A stretch of DNA of 5,781 nucleotides. Source: Kordiimonadaceae bacterium (GTDB lineage: Bacteria; Pseudomonadota; Alphaproteobacteria; Sphingomonadales; Kordiimonadaceae). Location: the NCBI GenBank assembly GCA_014238195.1, contig JABABO010000344.1, positions 1 to 5,781 of the forward strand, in the 5' to 3' direction. The position numbers were made by a program, and so were the translations under genes. Below, in pieces: positions 1-5,752 of this stretch; position 1 is the first letter of the stretch, and every line of letters starts with the position of its first letter. Below the pieces are notes generated by a model that saw only the letters and a list, made by a program, of their open reading frames with translations, ran no database searches and was not told the DNA's origin.

Positions 1-1098
1 GGGCATGGGACTGTGGGCAAAACTTTGGCGGCGACCATTACCCGTTGGGTTTACCCCCATTAAGCGTGCGTTTAAGCGGTCCTGCATATAGCCTTTTAGG
101 ATACCGTTTTCGATCAGTACGGTTTCTTGTGTTGGGGTCCCTTCGTCATCAATTGATAAAGACCCGCGTTTGTCATCCATGCAGCCATGATCAACGACCG
201 TGACACCCTTGGCAGCAACACGTTCCCCGATCAATCCTGAAAATGCAGAGGTTTTCTTGCGGTTGAAGTCGCCTTCCAAACCATGCCCCACCGCTTCGTG
301 AAGCAAAACGCCTGGCCAGCCTGGGCCAAGAACGACCGTCATTTCACCCGCTGGGGCATCGACGCTTTCCATATTAACCGAGGCTTGGCGCACAGCTTCG
401 CGAACTTGATTTTGCCAGTGGGATTCGTCAAATAAAAAGTCGTAGCTTTCCCTACCACCTGTGCCCTCGTAGCCAACTTCTTGGCGGTCCCCATCCCCCA
501 TCATTACAGAAACATTAAGGCGCACAAGCGGGCGCTGGTCGCGTACCCTGTGACCATCGCCGCGAATTATCTCAATATTTTGATGGTTGGCAAGCAGTGA
601 CGCACTGACTTGGCGGACCCGTGGGTCATGCGCACGCGCAAAAACATCAATATCCTGCAACAGCTTCACTTTAGCACTAAAATCAATGCTGCTGAGTGGG
701 TTATCTGGTGTGTAGATTTGTTGATTAGTGCGCGCAGGTGCGCCGCTCATAAAGCTATTAGCTCCTGTTTTGACAGCGGATATTGTCTCGCTCGCGCGTT
801 TAATAGCGCTTTCAGATAATTCATTGGAATGAGCGTATCCAGTAGACTCGCCGATCACACTGCGCAGTCCAAAGCCTTGAGTTTGGTCAAAGGTCGCTGC
901 TTTCAGGCGCCCATCATCAAACGTAAAGCTTTCGCTGGACGTGGCTTCTAGGTAAAGCTCCCCATCTTCCATGCCGTGTAATGCCTCGTTTACCAGCTGC
1001 TCAGTACGCGTTTCATCTAGGTCCGATTCGCTGAAAAAGAAATTTAACGATGGAGTTTCAGTGTGATCTTGGCTTTTTGTTTTAGGGTGATCTGACAT
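1..1098 (-). CDS. tldD: TldD, zinc metalloprotease (partial, C-terminus off the left edge)
   Basis: TldD is one half of the TldD/TldE (PmbA) cytoplasmic protease, which degrades unfolded peptides and in enterobacteria processes microcin B17 and CcdA. The visible 366 codons read without a stop from ATG at 1096-1098 to position 1; family members are about 470-480 residues, so roughly three quarters is present. The zinc-site motif HEAVGH is at residues 267-272, inside the longer signature GVLLHEAVGHGLEGDFNR. Further family blocks are SIDDEGTP (315-322), GYMQDRLNARLM (336-347) and TGNGRRQS (352-359). The third zinc ligand known in the family, a cysteine near the C-terminus, would lie outside the window. 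No signal peptide is seen, fitting a cytosolic enzyme. The start is supported by an AAGAGAG Shine-Dalgarno just upstream. The gene diverges from the oxidase operon; a functional link to it is not shown. The partner pmbA/tldE is not in the window. Confidence 0.96.
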   Translation of the reverse strand, partial: MSDHPKTKSQDHTETPSLNFFFSESDLDETRTEQLVNEALHGMEDGELYLEATSSESFTFDDGRLKAATFDQTQGFGLRSVIGESTGYAHSNELSESAIKRASETISAVKTGANSFMSGAPARTNQQIYTPDNPLSSIDFSAKVKLLQDIDVFARAHDPRVRQVSASLLANHQNIEIIRGDGHRVRDQRPLVRLNVSVMMGDGDRQEVGYEGTGGRESYDFLFDESHWQNQVREAVRQASVNMESVDAPAGEMTVVLGPGWPGVLLHEAVGHGLEGDFNRKKTSAFSGLIGERVAAKGVTVVDHGCMDDKRGSLSIDDEGTPTQETVLIENGILKGYMQDRLNARLMGVNPTGNGRRQSFAHSPMP

Positions 1099-1170
1099 TT
1101 TGCTCTCTTGGTATGGGCTTAATAGACGGCATGGACTTAACAAGATAAAGGATAATGAAGCGTTATCACG

Positions 1171-1176
1171 ATTATA
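1171..1176 (-). promoter_or_regulatory. Candidate -10 box for tldD
   Basis: On the minus strand this reads TATAAT, a perfect match to the sigma70 -10 consensus, 73 nt upstream of the tldD start. No convincing -35 hexamer lies 16-18 nt upstream (the sequence there is around TATGGT), so the promoter may be weak, activator dependent, or coincidental in AT-rich DNA. Confidence 0.35.
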
Positions 1177-1271
1177 ACTGTGCGCCAAGACTAACCATAA
1201 TGAAAGTTAGAAATTAGTGCTGACAGAATTACTTATGTTCCAGAAAATTAAAAATGCACCAAAAAATCGGA

Positions 1272-1286
1272 AATTTTCAGAAAATT
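1272..1286. repeat. 15-bp perfect palindrome upstream of the operon promoter
   Basis: AATTTTC-A-GAAAATT has two perfect 7-bp arms around a single central base. It ends 12 bp before the candidate -35 box of the oxidase operon. Its right half also belongs to the CAGAAAATTAA direct repeat, whose other copy is at 1241-1251. It could be a regulator site or an UP-like AT-rich element; AT-richness also makes chance occurrence possible. Confidence 0.5.
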
Positions 1287-1298
1287 AAGGGTCAAGGC

Positions 1299-1326
1299 TT
1301 GAGAGTTTTGAAAGTCTTGTTATAAC
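1299..1326 (+). promoter_or_regulatory. Candidate sigma70-type promoter of the cytochrome oxidase operon
   Basis: TTGAGA (1299-1304) and TATAAC (1321-1326) are separated by 16 nt and resemble -35 and -10 boxes (TTGACA / TATAAT) with one mismatch each. Transcription would start near 1333, giving a leader of about 140 nt before coxB. A weaker alternative lies downstream (GTGACA at 1373-1378 with TAACTT at 1395-1400). This assignment is by eye and a transcript end would settle it. Confidence 0.45.
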
Positions 1327-1361
1327 ACGTGAACACTCTATATGAAATTATGGCGCATTTT

Positions 1362-1378
1362 TGTCATATTTCGTGACA
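1362..1378. repeat. Inverted repeat TGTCA-N7-TGACA, possible operator
   Basis: Two 5-bp arms flank a 7-bp spacer, giving a 17-bp dyad about 30-45 nt downstream of the predicted transcription start. The location would suit a repressor, but the arms are short and the site matches no consensus I can name with confidence (it is not the FNR TTGAT-N4-ATCAA type). Confidence 0.3.
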
Positions 1379-1412
1379 TAAATGCTCGACCTGCTAACTT
1401 TTAAGTATTAGT

Positions 1413-1429
1413 TTAGGGCAGCTGCCTAA
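1413..1429 (+). repeat. Bulged hairpin in the coxB leader (contains GGCAGCTGCC)
   Basis: TTAGGGC-AGCT-GCCTAA can fold as a 6-bp stem with one bulged G and a four-base loop. At DNA level the core GGCAGCTGCC (1417-1426) is a perfect 10-bp palindrome. It lies about 46 nt before the coxB start and is not followed by a T run, so it is not a simple terminator. Confidence 0.4.
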
Positions 1430-1460
1430 GTAGGGTGAAATAACTGGGTAGAGTGAAAAA

Positions 1461-1466
1461 AAGGAT
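1461..1466 (+). promoter_or_regulatory. Ribosome binding site of coxB
   Basis: AAGGAT precedes the ATG at 1476 by 9 nt and supports that start. It is directly preceded by the second copy of the GTAGRGTGAAA repeat (1448-1458), so a factor or RNA structure acting there could touch translation initiation. Confidence 0.7.
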
Positions 1467-1475
1467 AGCATAACG

Positions 1476-2366
1476 ATGATTGTCAAAAGTCTTACCGCTG
1501 GACTTGCTGCAATTTCTGCAACAATATTCGGTTTTTCGGTCGGCGCACTGGCTGAGGGCCGTTTAGGTGTACCAAAGGACAAAGGAATTTGGTTGCAAGA
1601 AGCCGCGTCAGAGCAAGCACGCCTGATCGAAAGTTTTAATATAGAATTGATGTGGATTATCACTGTGATTACAGTGTTTGTCTTTTTGCTGATGTTTTAT
1701 GTCATGTTCCGCTTCCGCGAAAAAGCAAATCCTGTTCCATCAAAAAACAGTCACAACACGGCTATAGAAATTATTTGGACTGTCGTACCGATTTTCATTC
1801 TTCTTTTTATTGGGCTGACATCGCTGCCACTGCTTTACTATCAAGACGTTGTGCCGAAAACCGATTTTGCAGTCCGGGTTACGGGTAATCAATGGAACTG
1901 GACCTACAGCTATCCTGATCATGATGGTATTGAATTTACTGCCAGTTTGATTGATAAAGCAACATTTGATGATCCTGATGCAAAAGCACAAGTAGAAGCT
2001 GACCTCACTGCTTTTCTAGGTGCGCCAGCAAAATTAAATGCGTATTTGTTGGATACAGATTACCGCATGGTGGTGCCTGTTGATACTAAAATCCGGGTAC
2101 AACTCGCTGCAAGTGATGTGATCCATGCTTGGGCGGTTCCTGCGTTCGGTGTGAAGCTGGACGCAGTGCCTGGTCGCTTGAATGAATTATGGTTCGAAGC
2201 TGATGCCACTGGCACATATTATGGACAATGTTCAGAACTTTGCGGTAAAGATCATGCTTATATGCCGATTGCCGTTGAAGTTGTTAGTAAAGAAGATTTC
2301 GCCAAGTGGGTGGACCAAGCAAAAGCAGAGTATGCTGATGCTGGTATCATCGCTTTCGGTAGATAA
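1476..2366 (+). CDS. coxB: Cytochrome c oxidase subunit II, CuA protein
   Basis: This subunit (also ctaC) takes electrons from cytochrome c at its periplasmic CuA centre and passes them to heme a in subunit I. Of its 296 residues, 1-26 look like a cleavable signal peptide ending in ALA. Two membrane helices follow at about 59-79 and 97-120, then the periplasmic cupredoxin domain. All CuA ligands are visible: H218 (in VIHAW), C252, E254, C256, H260 and M263, in the block CSELCGKDHAYM. E254 is also the expected bridge to the Mg site shared with subunit I. The aromatic patch QWNWTYSY (139-146) is the usual electron-entry region. An acidic insertion at about 155-196 is common in alphaproteobacterial CoxB. 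The ATG has a good AAGGAT site. The protein ends 23 nt before ctaD. No haem c motif (CxxCH) is present, so this is not a caa3 type. Confidence 0.98.
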   Translation: MIVKSLTAGLAAISATIFGFSVGALAEGRLGVPKDKGIWLQEAASEQARLIESFNIELMWIITVITVFVFLLMFYVMFRFREKANPVPSKNSHNTAIEIIWTVVPIFILLFIGLTSLPLLYYQDVVPKTDFAVRVTGNQWNWTYSYPDHDGIEFTASLIDKATFDDPDAKAQVEADLTAFLGAPAKLNAYLLDTDYRMVVPVDTKIRVQLAASDVIHAWAVPAFGVKLDAVPGRLNELWFEADATGTYYGQCSELCGKDHAYMPIAVEVVSKEDFAKWVDQAKAEYADAGIIAFGR

Positions 2367-2389
2367 GATAGTACGGGAAAGGACAGAGC

Positions 2390-3991
2390 ATGGCTCATGA
2401 AAACCCTACAGGTTGGAGACGTTGGTTATATTCCACTAACCACAAAGATATTGGTGTTATGTATCTATGGTTTGCATTTTTTGCAGGCACGATTGGTTTT
2501 GGTATGTCTGGCCTTATGCGCATGGAACTAGCGGAACCAGGTGTGACCTTCTTGCCTGCGCTGTTTAATATGAGTGAAGATCAAGCACGCCACTTATTTA
2601 ATGTGTTAACCACTGGTCACGGCTTGATTATGGTTTTCTTCATGGTTATGCCTGCCCTTATTGGTGGTTTTGGCAATTATTTTGTTCCTTTGATGATCGG
2701 TGCGCCTGACATGGCTTTTCCGCGCATGAACAACATCTCCTTCTGGATGATGCCGCCTGCCTTTATTCTTTTGCTGTTGTCCACATTTGTCGAAGGTACA
2801 TCTGGTATGAATGGCTTTGGTGGCGGTTGGACGGCCTATGCACCACTTTCAACATATGGTCACACAGGCCCTAGTATGGATTTGGCGATTTTGTCGCTGC
2901 ATGTTGCTGGCGCTAGCTCGATCATGGGGGCGATCAATTACATTACCACCATATTTAATATGCGCGCCCCAGGCATGACCATTCACAAGATGCCTTTGTT
3001 TGCTTGGTCGGTTCTGATAACGGCTTTCTTGCTGGTGCTGAGCTTACCCGTTCTTGCAGGTGCTATTACTATGTTGCTAACCGACAGGAACTTCGGCACG
3101 ACATTCTTTGATCCTGCAGGGGGCGGCGACCCGATTTTGTTCCAGCATTTGTTCTGGTTTTTTGGTCACCCTGAAGTGTATATCATGATTTTGCCAGCCT
3201 TCGGTATTGTCAGTCATATTGTTTCAACTTTTTCAAAGAAACCGATTTTCGGTTACTTAGGTATGGCGTATGCGATGGCAGCTATTGGCTTTGTTGGCTT
3301 TATCGTGTGGGCGCACCATATGTACACAGTAGGTCTTGACGTCGATACAAAAGCCTATTTTACCGCCGCTACAATGGTGATTGCGGTGCCAACTGGTGTA
3401 AAAATCTTTAGCTGGATTGCCACAATGTGGGGCGGGTCCCTTAAGTTTACTGTGCCGATGCTTTATGCGATTGCTTTTATATTGCTGTTTACGATGGGTG
3501 GTGTAACAGGCGTGATTTTGGCTAATCCAGGGGCTGATGTAGCCCTGCATGATACATACTATGTCGTTGCACATTTTCACTATGTCCTTAGCCTTGGCGC
3601 TGTCTTTGGTATTTTTGCTGGTATCTATTATTGGATGGGCAAAATGTCGGGCAAGGAATATCCTAACGGCTTAGCGCTCCTGCAATTTTGGGTGACATTC
3701 ATTGGGGTGAATTTGATTTTTTTCCCGCAGCATTTTTTAGGCCTGCAAGGCATGCCACGCCGTTATGTGGATTATGTTGAAGCCCATGCTTATTGGAATA
3801 AAGTGTCTTCGATGGGATATATGATCACACTTGTTGGTTTTGCTTTGTTTATTCTTGTGATGGGGATTACCCTTAGCCGCAAGAAAACAGTGGCTGATAA
3901 TCAATGGGGCGAAGGTGCAACGACGCTGGAATGGACATTATCTTCACCACCACCGTTTCACCAATTTAACGACTTACCTAAGATCAAATAG
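2390..3991 (+). CDS. ctaD: Cytochrome c oxidase subunit I, aa3 type
   Basis: This is the catalytic, proton-pumping subunit (coxA) in the inner membrane, reducing O2 at the heme a3-CuB site. The 533 residues span the expected length, with 12 predicted membrane helices. Heme a ligands are H77 (TTGHGLIM) and H397; heme a3 is held by H395 (VAHFHYV). CuB ligands are H260, H309 and H310 (WAHHMYT), and Y264 in GHPEVY is the His-Tyr cross-link residue. E262 in the same motif marks the A1 family of heme-copper oxidases. The D channel is intact (D107, N96, N114 in the GAPDMAFPRMNN region), as is the K channel (K338 in PTGVKIFSW). H387-D388 fit the Mg site. A strong AAAGGA site (2378-2383) lies 6 nt before the ATG. 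Nothing is missing or unusual in the core. Confidence 0.99.
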   Translation: MAHENPTGWRRWLYSTNHKDIGVMYLWFAFFAGTIGFGMSGLMRMELAEPGVTFLPALFNMSEDQARHLFNVLTTGHGLIMVFFMVMPALIGGFGNYFVPLMIGAPDMAFPRMNNISFWMMPPAFILLLLSTFVEGTSGMNGFGGGWTAYAPLSTYGHTGPSMDLAILSLHVAGASSIMGAINYITTIFNMRAPGMTIHKMPLFAWSVLITAFLLVLSLPVLAGAITMLLTDRNFGTTFFDPAGGGDPILFQHLFWFFGHPEVYIMILPAFGIVSHIVSTFSKKPIFGYLGMAYAMAAIGFVGFIVWAHHMYTVGLDVDTKAYFTAATMVIAVPTGVKIFSWIATMWGGSLKFTVPMLYAIAFILLFTMGGVTGVILANPGADVALHDTYYVVAHFHYVLSLGAVFGIFAGIYYWMGKMSGKEYPNGLALLQFWVTFIGVNLIFFPQHFLGLQGMPRRYVDYVEAHAYWNKVSSMGYMITLVGFALFILVMGITLSRKKTVADNQWGEGATTLEWTLSSPPPFHQFNDLPKIK

Positions 3992-4038
3992 ACACTATTT
4001 ATCTCATGGCCTGATAAGAATGGATTATTGCTGATATT

Positions 4039-4977
4039 ATGACTGCCGTACAAACAGACATTGATGTAATGGGTTTACCTTCTGAGACGATGTCTATGAG
4101 GGTGCCTTTAAAGGCAGAAGCCTCTGATTATATTGCGCTGCTGAAGCCGCGCGTTATGTCGCTTGTCGTCTTCACGGCTTTTGTGGGAATTATTGCAGCA
4201 CCTGGCACATTGCACCCTGCTGTAGCACTGACTGCGCTTATTCTAATCGCGATTGGCGCTGGGGCTTCGGGTGCCTTGAATATGTGGTATGACGCTGACC
4301 TTGATGCGTTGATGGACCGGACAAAACGCCGTCCAGTACCTGCGGGCAAAATCCCAGCGGGTGAAGCGCTTGGTTTTGGTATGGTGTTATCGGTAGCGTC
4401 TGTTGTCCTGCTAGGCCTGATGATCAATGTTACTTCTGCGGTTTTACTCGCCATTACGATTTTCTTTTATGCCGTGATTTATTCCATATGGCTTAAGCGG
4501 CGAACGACCCACAATATTGTGATTGGCGGTGCGGCGGGTGCGTTTCCGCCGATGATTGGCTGGGCCGCAGTCACTGACAGCGTTACGATTGAAAGCATGG
4601 TGCTGTTTGGCATTATCTTTTTATGGACACCACCGCATTTTTGGTCATTGTCATTATTTATCGCCAAAGATTACGAAAAAGCGTCCGTTCCCATGTTACC
4701 ACTTGTCGCAGGGGTGCGTGCGACACGCAATCAGATCATGCTTTATACATTTCTTGTGGTTCCGTTTGGTGTAGCACCTTACATTCTTGGCTTTGCAGGG
4801 CCTGTGTATGGCTTTGTGTCTAGCGCACTAGGCGCGATGTTTGCTGTTCTGGCGTTCCGAGTTTGGCGCGGCTTAGAGGGCGCAGACCGTAAGCTATTTG
4901 CCTTTTCGATTTTATATTTATTTTTGGTGTTTGCCACACTTGCAAGTGAACGCTTAATTACGCAGTGGATAGCCTGA
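4039..4977 (+). CDS. ctaB: Protoheme IX farnesyltransferase (heme O synthase)
   Basis: CtaB (CyoE/COX10) is an inner-membrane UbiA-family prenyltransferase that adds a farnesyl group to heme B to give heme O, which CtaA then turns into heme A for subunit I. The 312 residues have about nine membrane helices. The first Asp-rich, prenyl-diphosphate/Mg binding motif is N81-x3-D85-x3-D89 followed by DRTKRRP (93-99). The second conserved loop is WTPPHFWSL (196-204) with the partner motif AKDYEKASVPMLP (209-221). LLKPRV (34-39) is the usual entry to helix 1. The gene starts 47 nt after ctaD with only a weak, distant ribosome site (AATGGA about 14 nt away); ATGs at codons 11, 18 and 20 are possible alternatives because the first 28 residues are a poorly conserved extension. 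Its stop codon overlaps the next start (TGATG). Confidence 0.97.
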   Translation: MTAVQTDIDVMGLPSETMSMRVPLKAEASDYIALLKPRVMSLVVFTAFVGIIAAPGTLHPAVALTALILIAIGAGASGALNMWYDADLDALMDRTKRRPVPAGKIPAGEALGFGMVLSVASVVLLGLMINVTSAVLLAITIFFYAVIYSIWLKRRTTHNIVIGGAAGAFPPMIGWAAVTDSVTIESMVLFGIIFLWTPPHFWSLSLFIAKDYEKASVPMLPLVAGVRATRNQIMLYTFLVVPFGVAPYILGFAGPVYGFVSSALGAMFAVLAFRVWRGLEGADRKLFAFSILYLFLVFATLASERLITQWIA

Positions 4978-5105
4978 TGGACGACCATAGCGACATGCAT
5001 AAAGCCATGAAAAAGCGCAACCGCGCTGTTGGGCTTTCCTTGATTGTCTTTGTGATTGCGGTTGGCGTATTTAGTTACTTTAAAATTAAAGGGCTAACAC
5101 CGTGA
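4977..5105 (+). CDS. Small single-pass membrane protein, CoxF-like position (42 aa)
   Basis: A 42-codon frame starts at the ATG overlapping the ctaB stop (TGATG, 4975-4979) and ends at TGA overlapping the ctaG start (GTGA, 5102-5105). The protein has a short charged N-terminus (MDDHSDMHKAMKKRNR, 1-16), one membrane helix at about 17-36, and a short tail FKIKGLTP. The KKRNR cluster before the helix predicts N-terminus in the cytoplasm. In many alphaproteobacteria a protein of this build sits between ctaB and ctaG and is annotated CoxF or cytochrome oxidase assembly protein; the match here rests on position, size and topology, not on a recognised catalytic motif. Double overlap with its neighbours argues strongly that it is translated, by coupling to ctaB, since only a weak TGGA site (4966-4969) precedes it. 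Its biochemical role is unknown to me. Confidence 0.85.
   Translation: MDDHSDMHKAMKKRNRAVGLSLIVFVIAVGVFSYFKIKGLTP
5088..5093 (+). promoter_or_regulatory. Ribosome binding site that fixes the GTG start of ctaG
   Basis: AAAGGG lies 8 nt before the GTG at 5102 and inside the end of the 42-codon gene. It is well placed for GTG and there is no competing ATG until inside the membrane helix of CtaG, so it decides the start. Confidence 0.65.
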
Positions 5106-5704
5106 CCAATGAAGCCTTAAAGAATACAAAAAACATAGCCATTAAGAATAACCGTTTAGCTGCCATTTTCCTAGGGGTTGCTTTTGGTATGGTTGGTATG
5201 GCTTACGCGGCTGTTCCCTTGTATGATTTATTTTGCAAAGTCACGGGTTACGGCGGCACAACACAGGTTGTTGAAGCTGGCAGTGTCCCTGTTTTAGCCC
5301 GTGATGTCCGTGTGCGCTTTGCCGCTAGTACGCACCGCGACATGCCGTGGCATTTTAGCCCATTGCAAAATGATCAGCACTTGAAAGTTGGCGAGCAAGC
5401 GATTGCTTATTATGAGGCTTATAACCCGACGGGGCAGGCAATTACCGGAACCGCGACATTTAATGTGACACCGCATAAGGCAGGCGTATATTTTGCCAAA
5501 GTAGATTGTTTCTGTTTCACAGAACAAACCCTGCAACCAGGCGAACGGGTGAGTATGCCTGTGGTCTATTATATTGATCCAACCATTGCGGAAGATGCAG
5601 GTTTAGATGATATCGATGAAGTGACATTATCTTATACGTTTTTTACACGAGAGGCCGAAGATGCTATGGCGGCGCTTGTATTGGATCAAACAGAACAAAA
5701 TTAG
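5102..5704 (+). CDS. ctaG: Cytochrome c oxidase assembly protein CtaG (Cox11 family, CuB chaperone)
   Basis: CtaG/Cox11 is anchored in the inner membrane with a periplasmic copper-binding domain and is needed to insert CuB into subunit I. The 200 residues show a short cytoplasmic N-terminus, one helix at about 17-37, and then an immunoglobulin-like beta domain. The family signature VPLYDLFCKVTGYGGTTQ is at 38-55, including the conserved C45. The copper site CFCF is at 136-139 (C136 and C138), and KVDCFCFTEQ is intact. MPWHFSP (81-87) and the late YYIDP (156-160) and LSYTFF (176-181) are further Cox11 blocks. Start is GTG, overlapping the previous stop by four bases, with an AAAGGG site. The C-terminal tail after TFF is short and acidic. 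The Cu(A)-specific chaperones (Sco, PCuAC) are not in this window. Confidence 0.97.
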   Translation: MTNEALKNTKNIAIKNNRLAAIFLGVAFGMVGMAYAAVPLYDLFCKVTGYGGTTQVVEAGSVPVLARDVRVRFAASTHRDMPWHFSPLQNDQHLKVGEQAIAYYEAYNPTGQAITGTATFNVTPHKAGVYFAKVDCFCFTEQTLQPGERVSMPVVYYIDPTIAEDAGLDDIDEVTLSYTFFTREAEDAMAALVLDQTEQN

Positions 5705-5710
5705 GGTACA

Positions 5711-5733
5711 GTGCATCCTAGATAGGGTTGCAC
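5711..5733 (+). repeat. Intercistronic hairpin between ctaG and ctaE
   Basis: GTGCA (5711-5715) pairs perfectly with TGCAC (5729-5733); inside these, CC(T) pairs with (A)GG across a small mismatch or bulge, leaving a loop of about four to six bases. There is no T run afterwards, and a strong ribosome site for ctaE follows six bases later, so it is unlikely to be an intrinsic terminator. It may instead act in transcript processing, stability, or the expression ratio of ctaG to ctaE. Confidence 0.45.
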
Positions 5734-5738
5734 ACTTT

Positions 5739-5744
5739 GAGGAG
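5739..5744 (+). promoter_or_regulatory. Strong ribosome binding site of ctaE
   Basis: GAGGAG, extended to GAGGAGAAG, lies 8 nt before the ATG at 5753. It is the closest match to the Shine-Dalgarno consensus in the window, in keeping with a structural subunit needed in larger amounts than the assembly factor before it. Confidence 0.75.
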
Positions 5745-5752
5745 AAGTAAAA

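Larger units (their letters stand above)
1099..1475. other. Divergent intergenic control region between tldD and coxB
   Basis: This 377-bp AT-rich stretch has no convincing gene. It holds the candidate promoters for both directions. From left to right, repeated elements are: GATAA-N7-TTATC (1151-1167); an 11-bp direct repeat CAGAAAATTAA (1241-1251 and 1278-1288), the second copy overlapping the palindrome AATTTTC-A-GAAAATT (1272-1286); TGTCA-N7-TGACA (1362-1378); a bulged hairpin sequence around GGCAGCTGCC (1413-1429); and an 18-nt-period imperfect repeat (1430-1458). If the candidate promoter at 1299-1326 is right, the coxB leader is about 140 nt, long enough for leader-level control. No regulator site could be assigned to a named family with confidence. 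Confidence 0.8.

Noticed and set aside
610..819. Plus-strand 69-aa open frame
   Set aside because: Lies wholly inside tldD on the opposite strand; no ribosome site or recognisable protein features.
1151..1167. GATAA-N7-TTATC inverted repeat between the tldD -10 candidate and the tldD start
   Set aside because: Arms are only 5 bp of AT-rich sequence and the same words recur by chance elsewhere (3999-4017), so it was kept only as a note, not as a regulatory site.
1394..1663. Minus-strand 89-aa open frame overlapping the coxB start and leader
   Set aside because: Most of it is antisense to the coxB signal peptide and the first membrane helix; no family features, and it would cover the coxB ribosome site.
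3257..3580. Minus-strand 107-aa open frame within ctaD
   Set aside because: Antisense shadow of a strongly conserved coding region; composition reflects complement of ctaD codons.
3992..4038. Possible terminator between ctaD and ctaB
   Set aside because: The only stem is TTATC/GATAA, AT-rich with a 9-nt loop and no T run; it would not end transcription.
4128..4454. Minus-strand 108-aa open frame within ctaB
   Set aside because: Antisense shadow over the conserved NxxxDxxxD region of CtaB; no independent support.
4779..5000. Minus-strand 73-aa open frame across the ctaB end
   Set aside because: Antisense to the last CtaB helix and the small gene; no family features.
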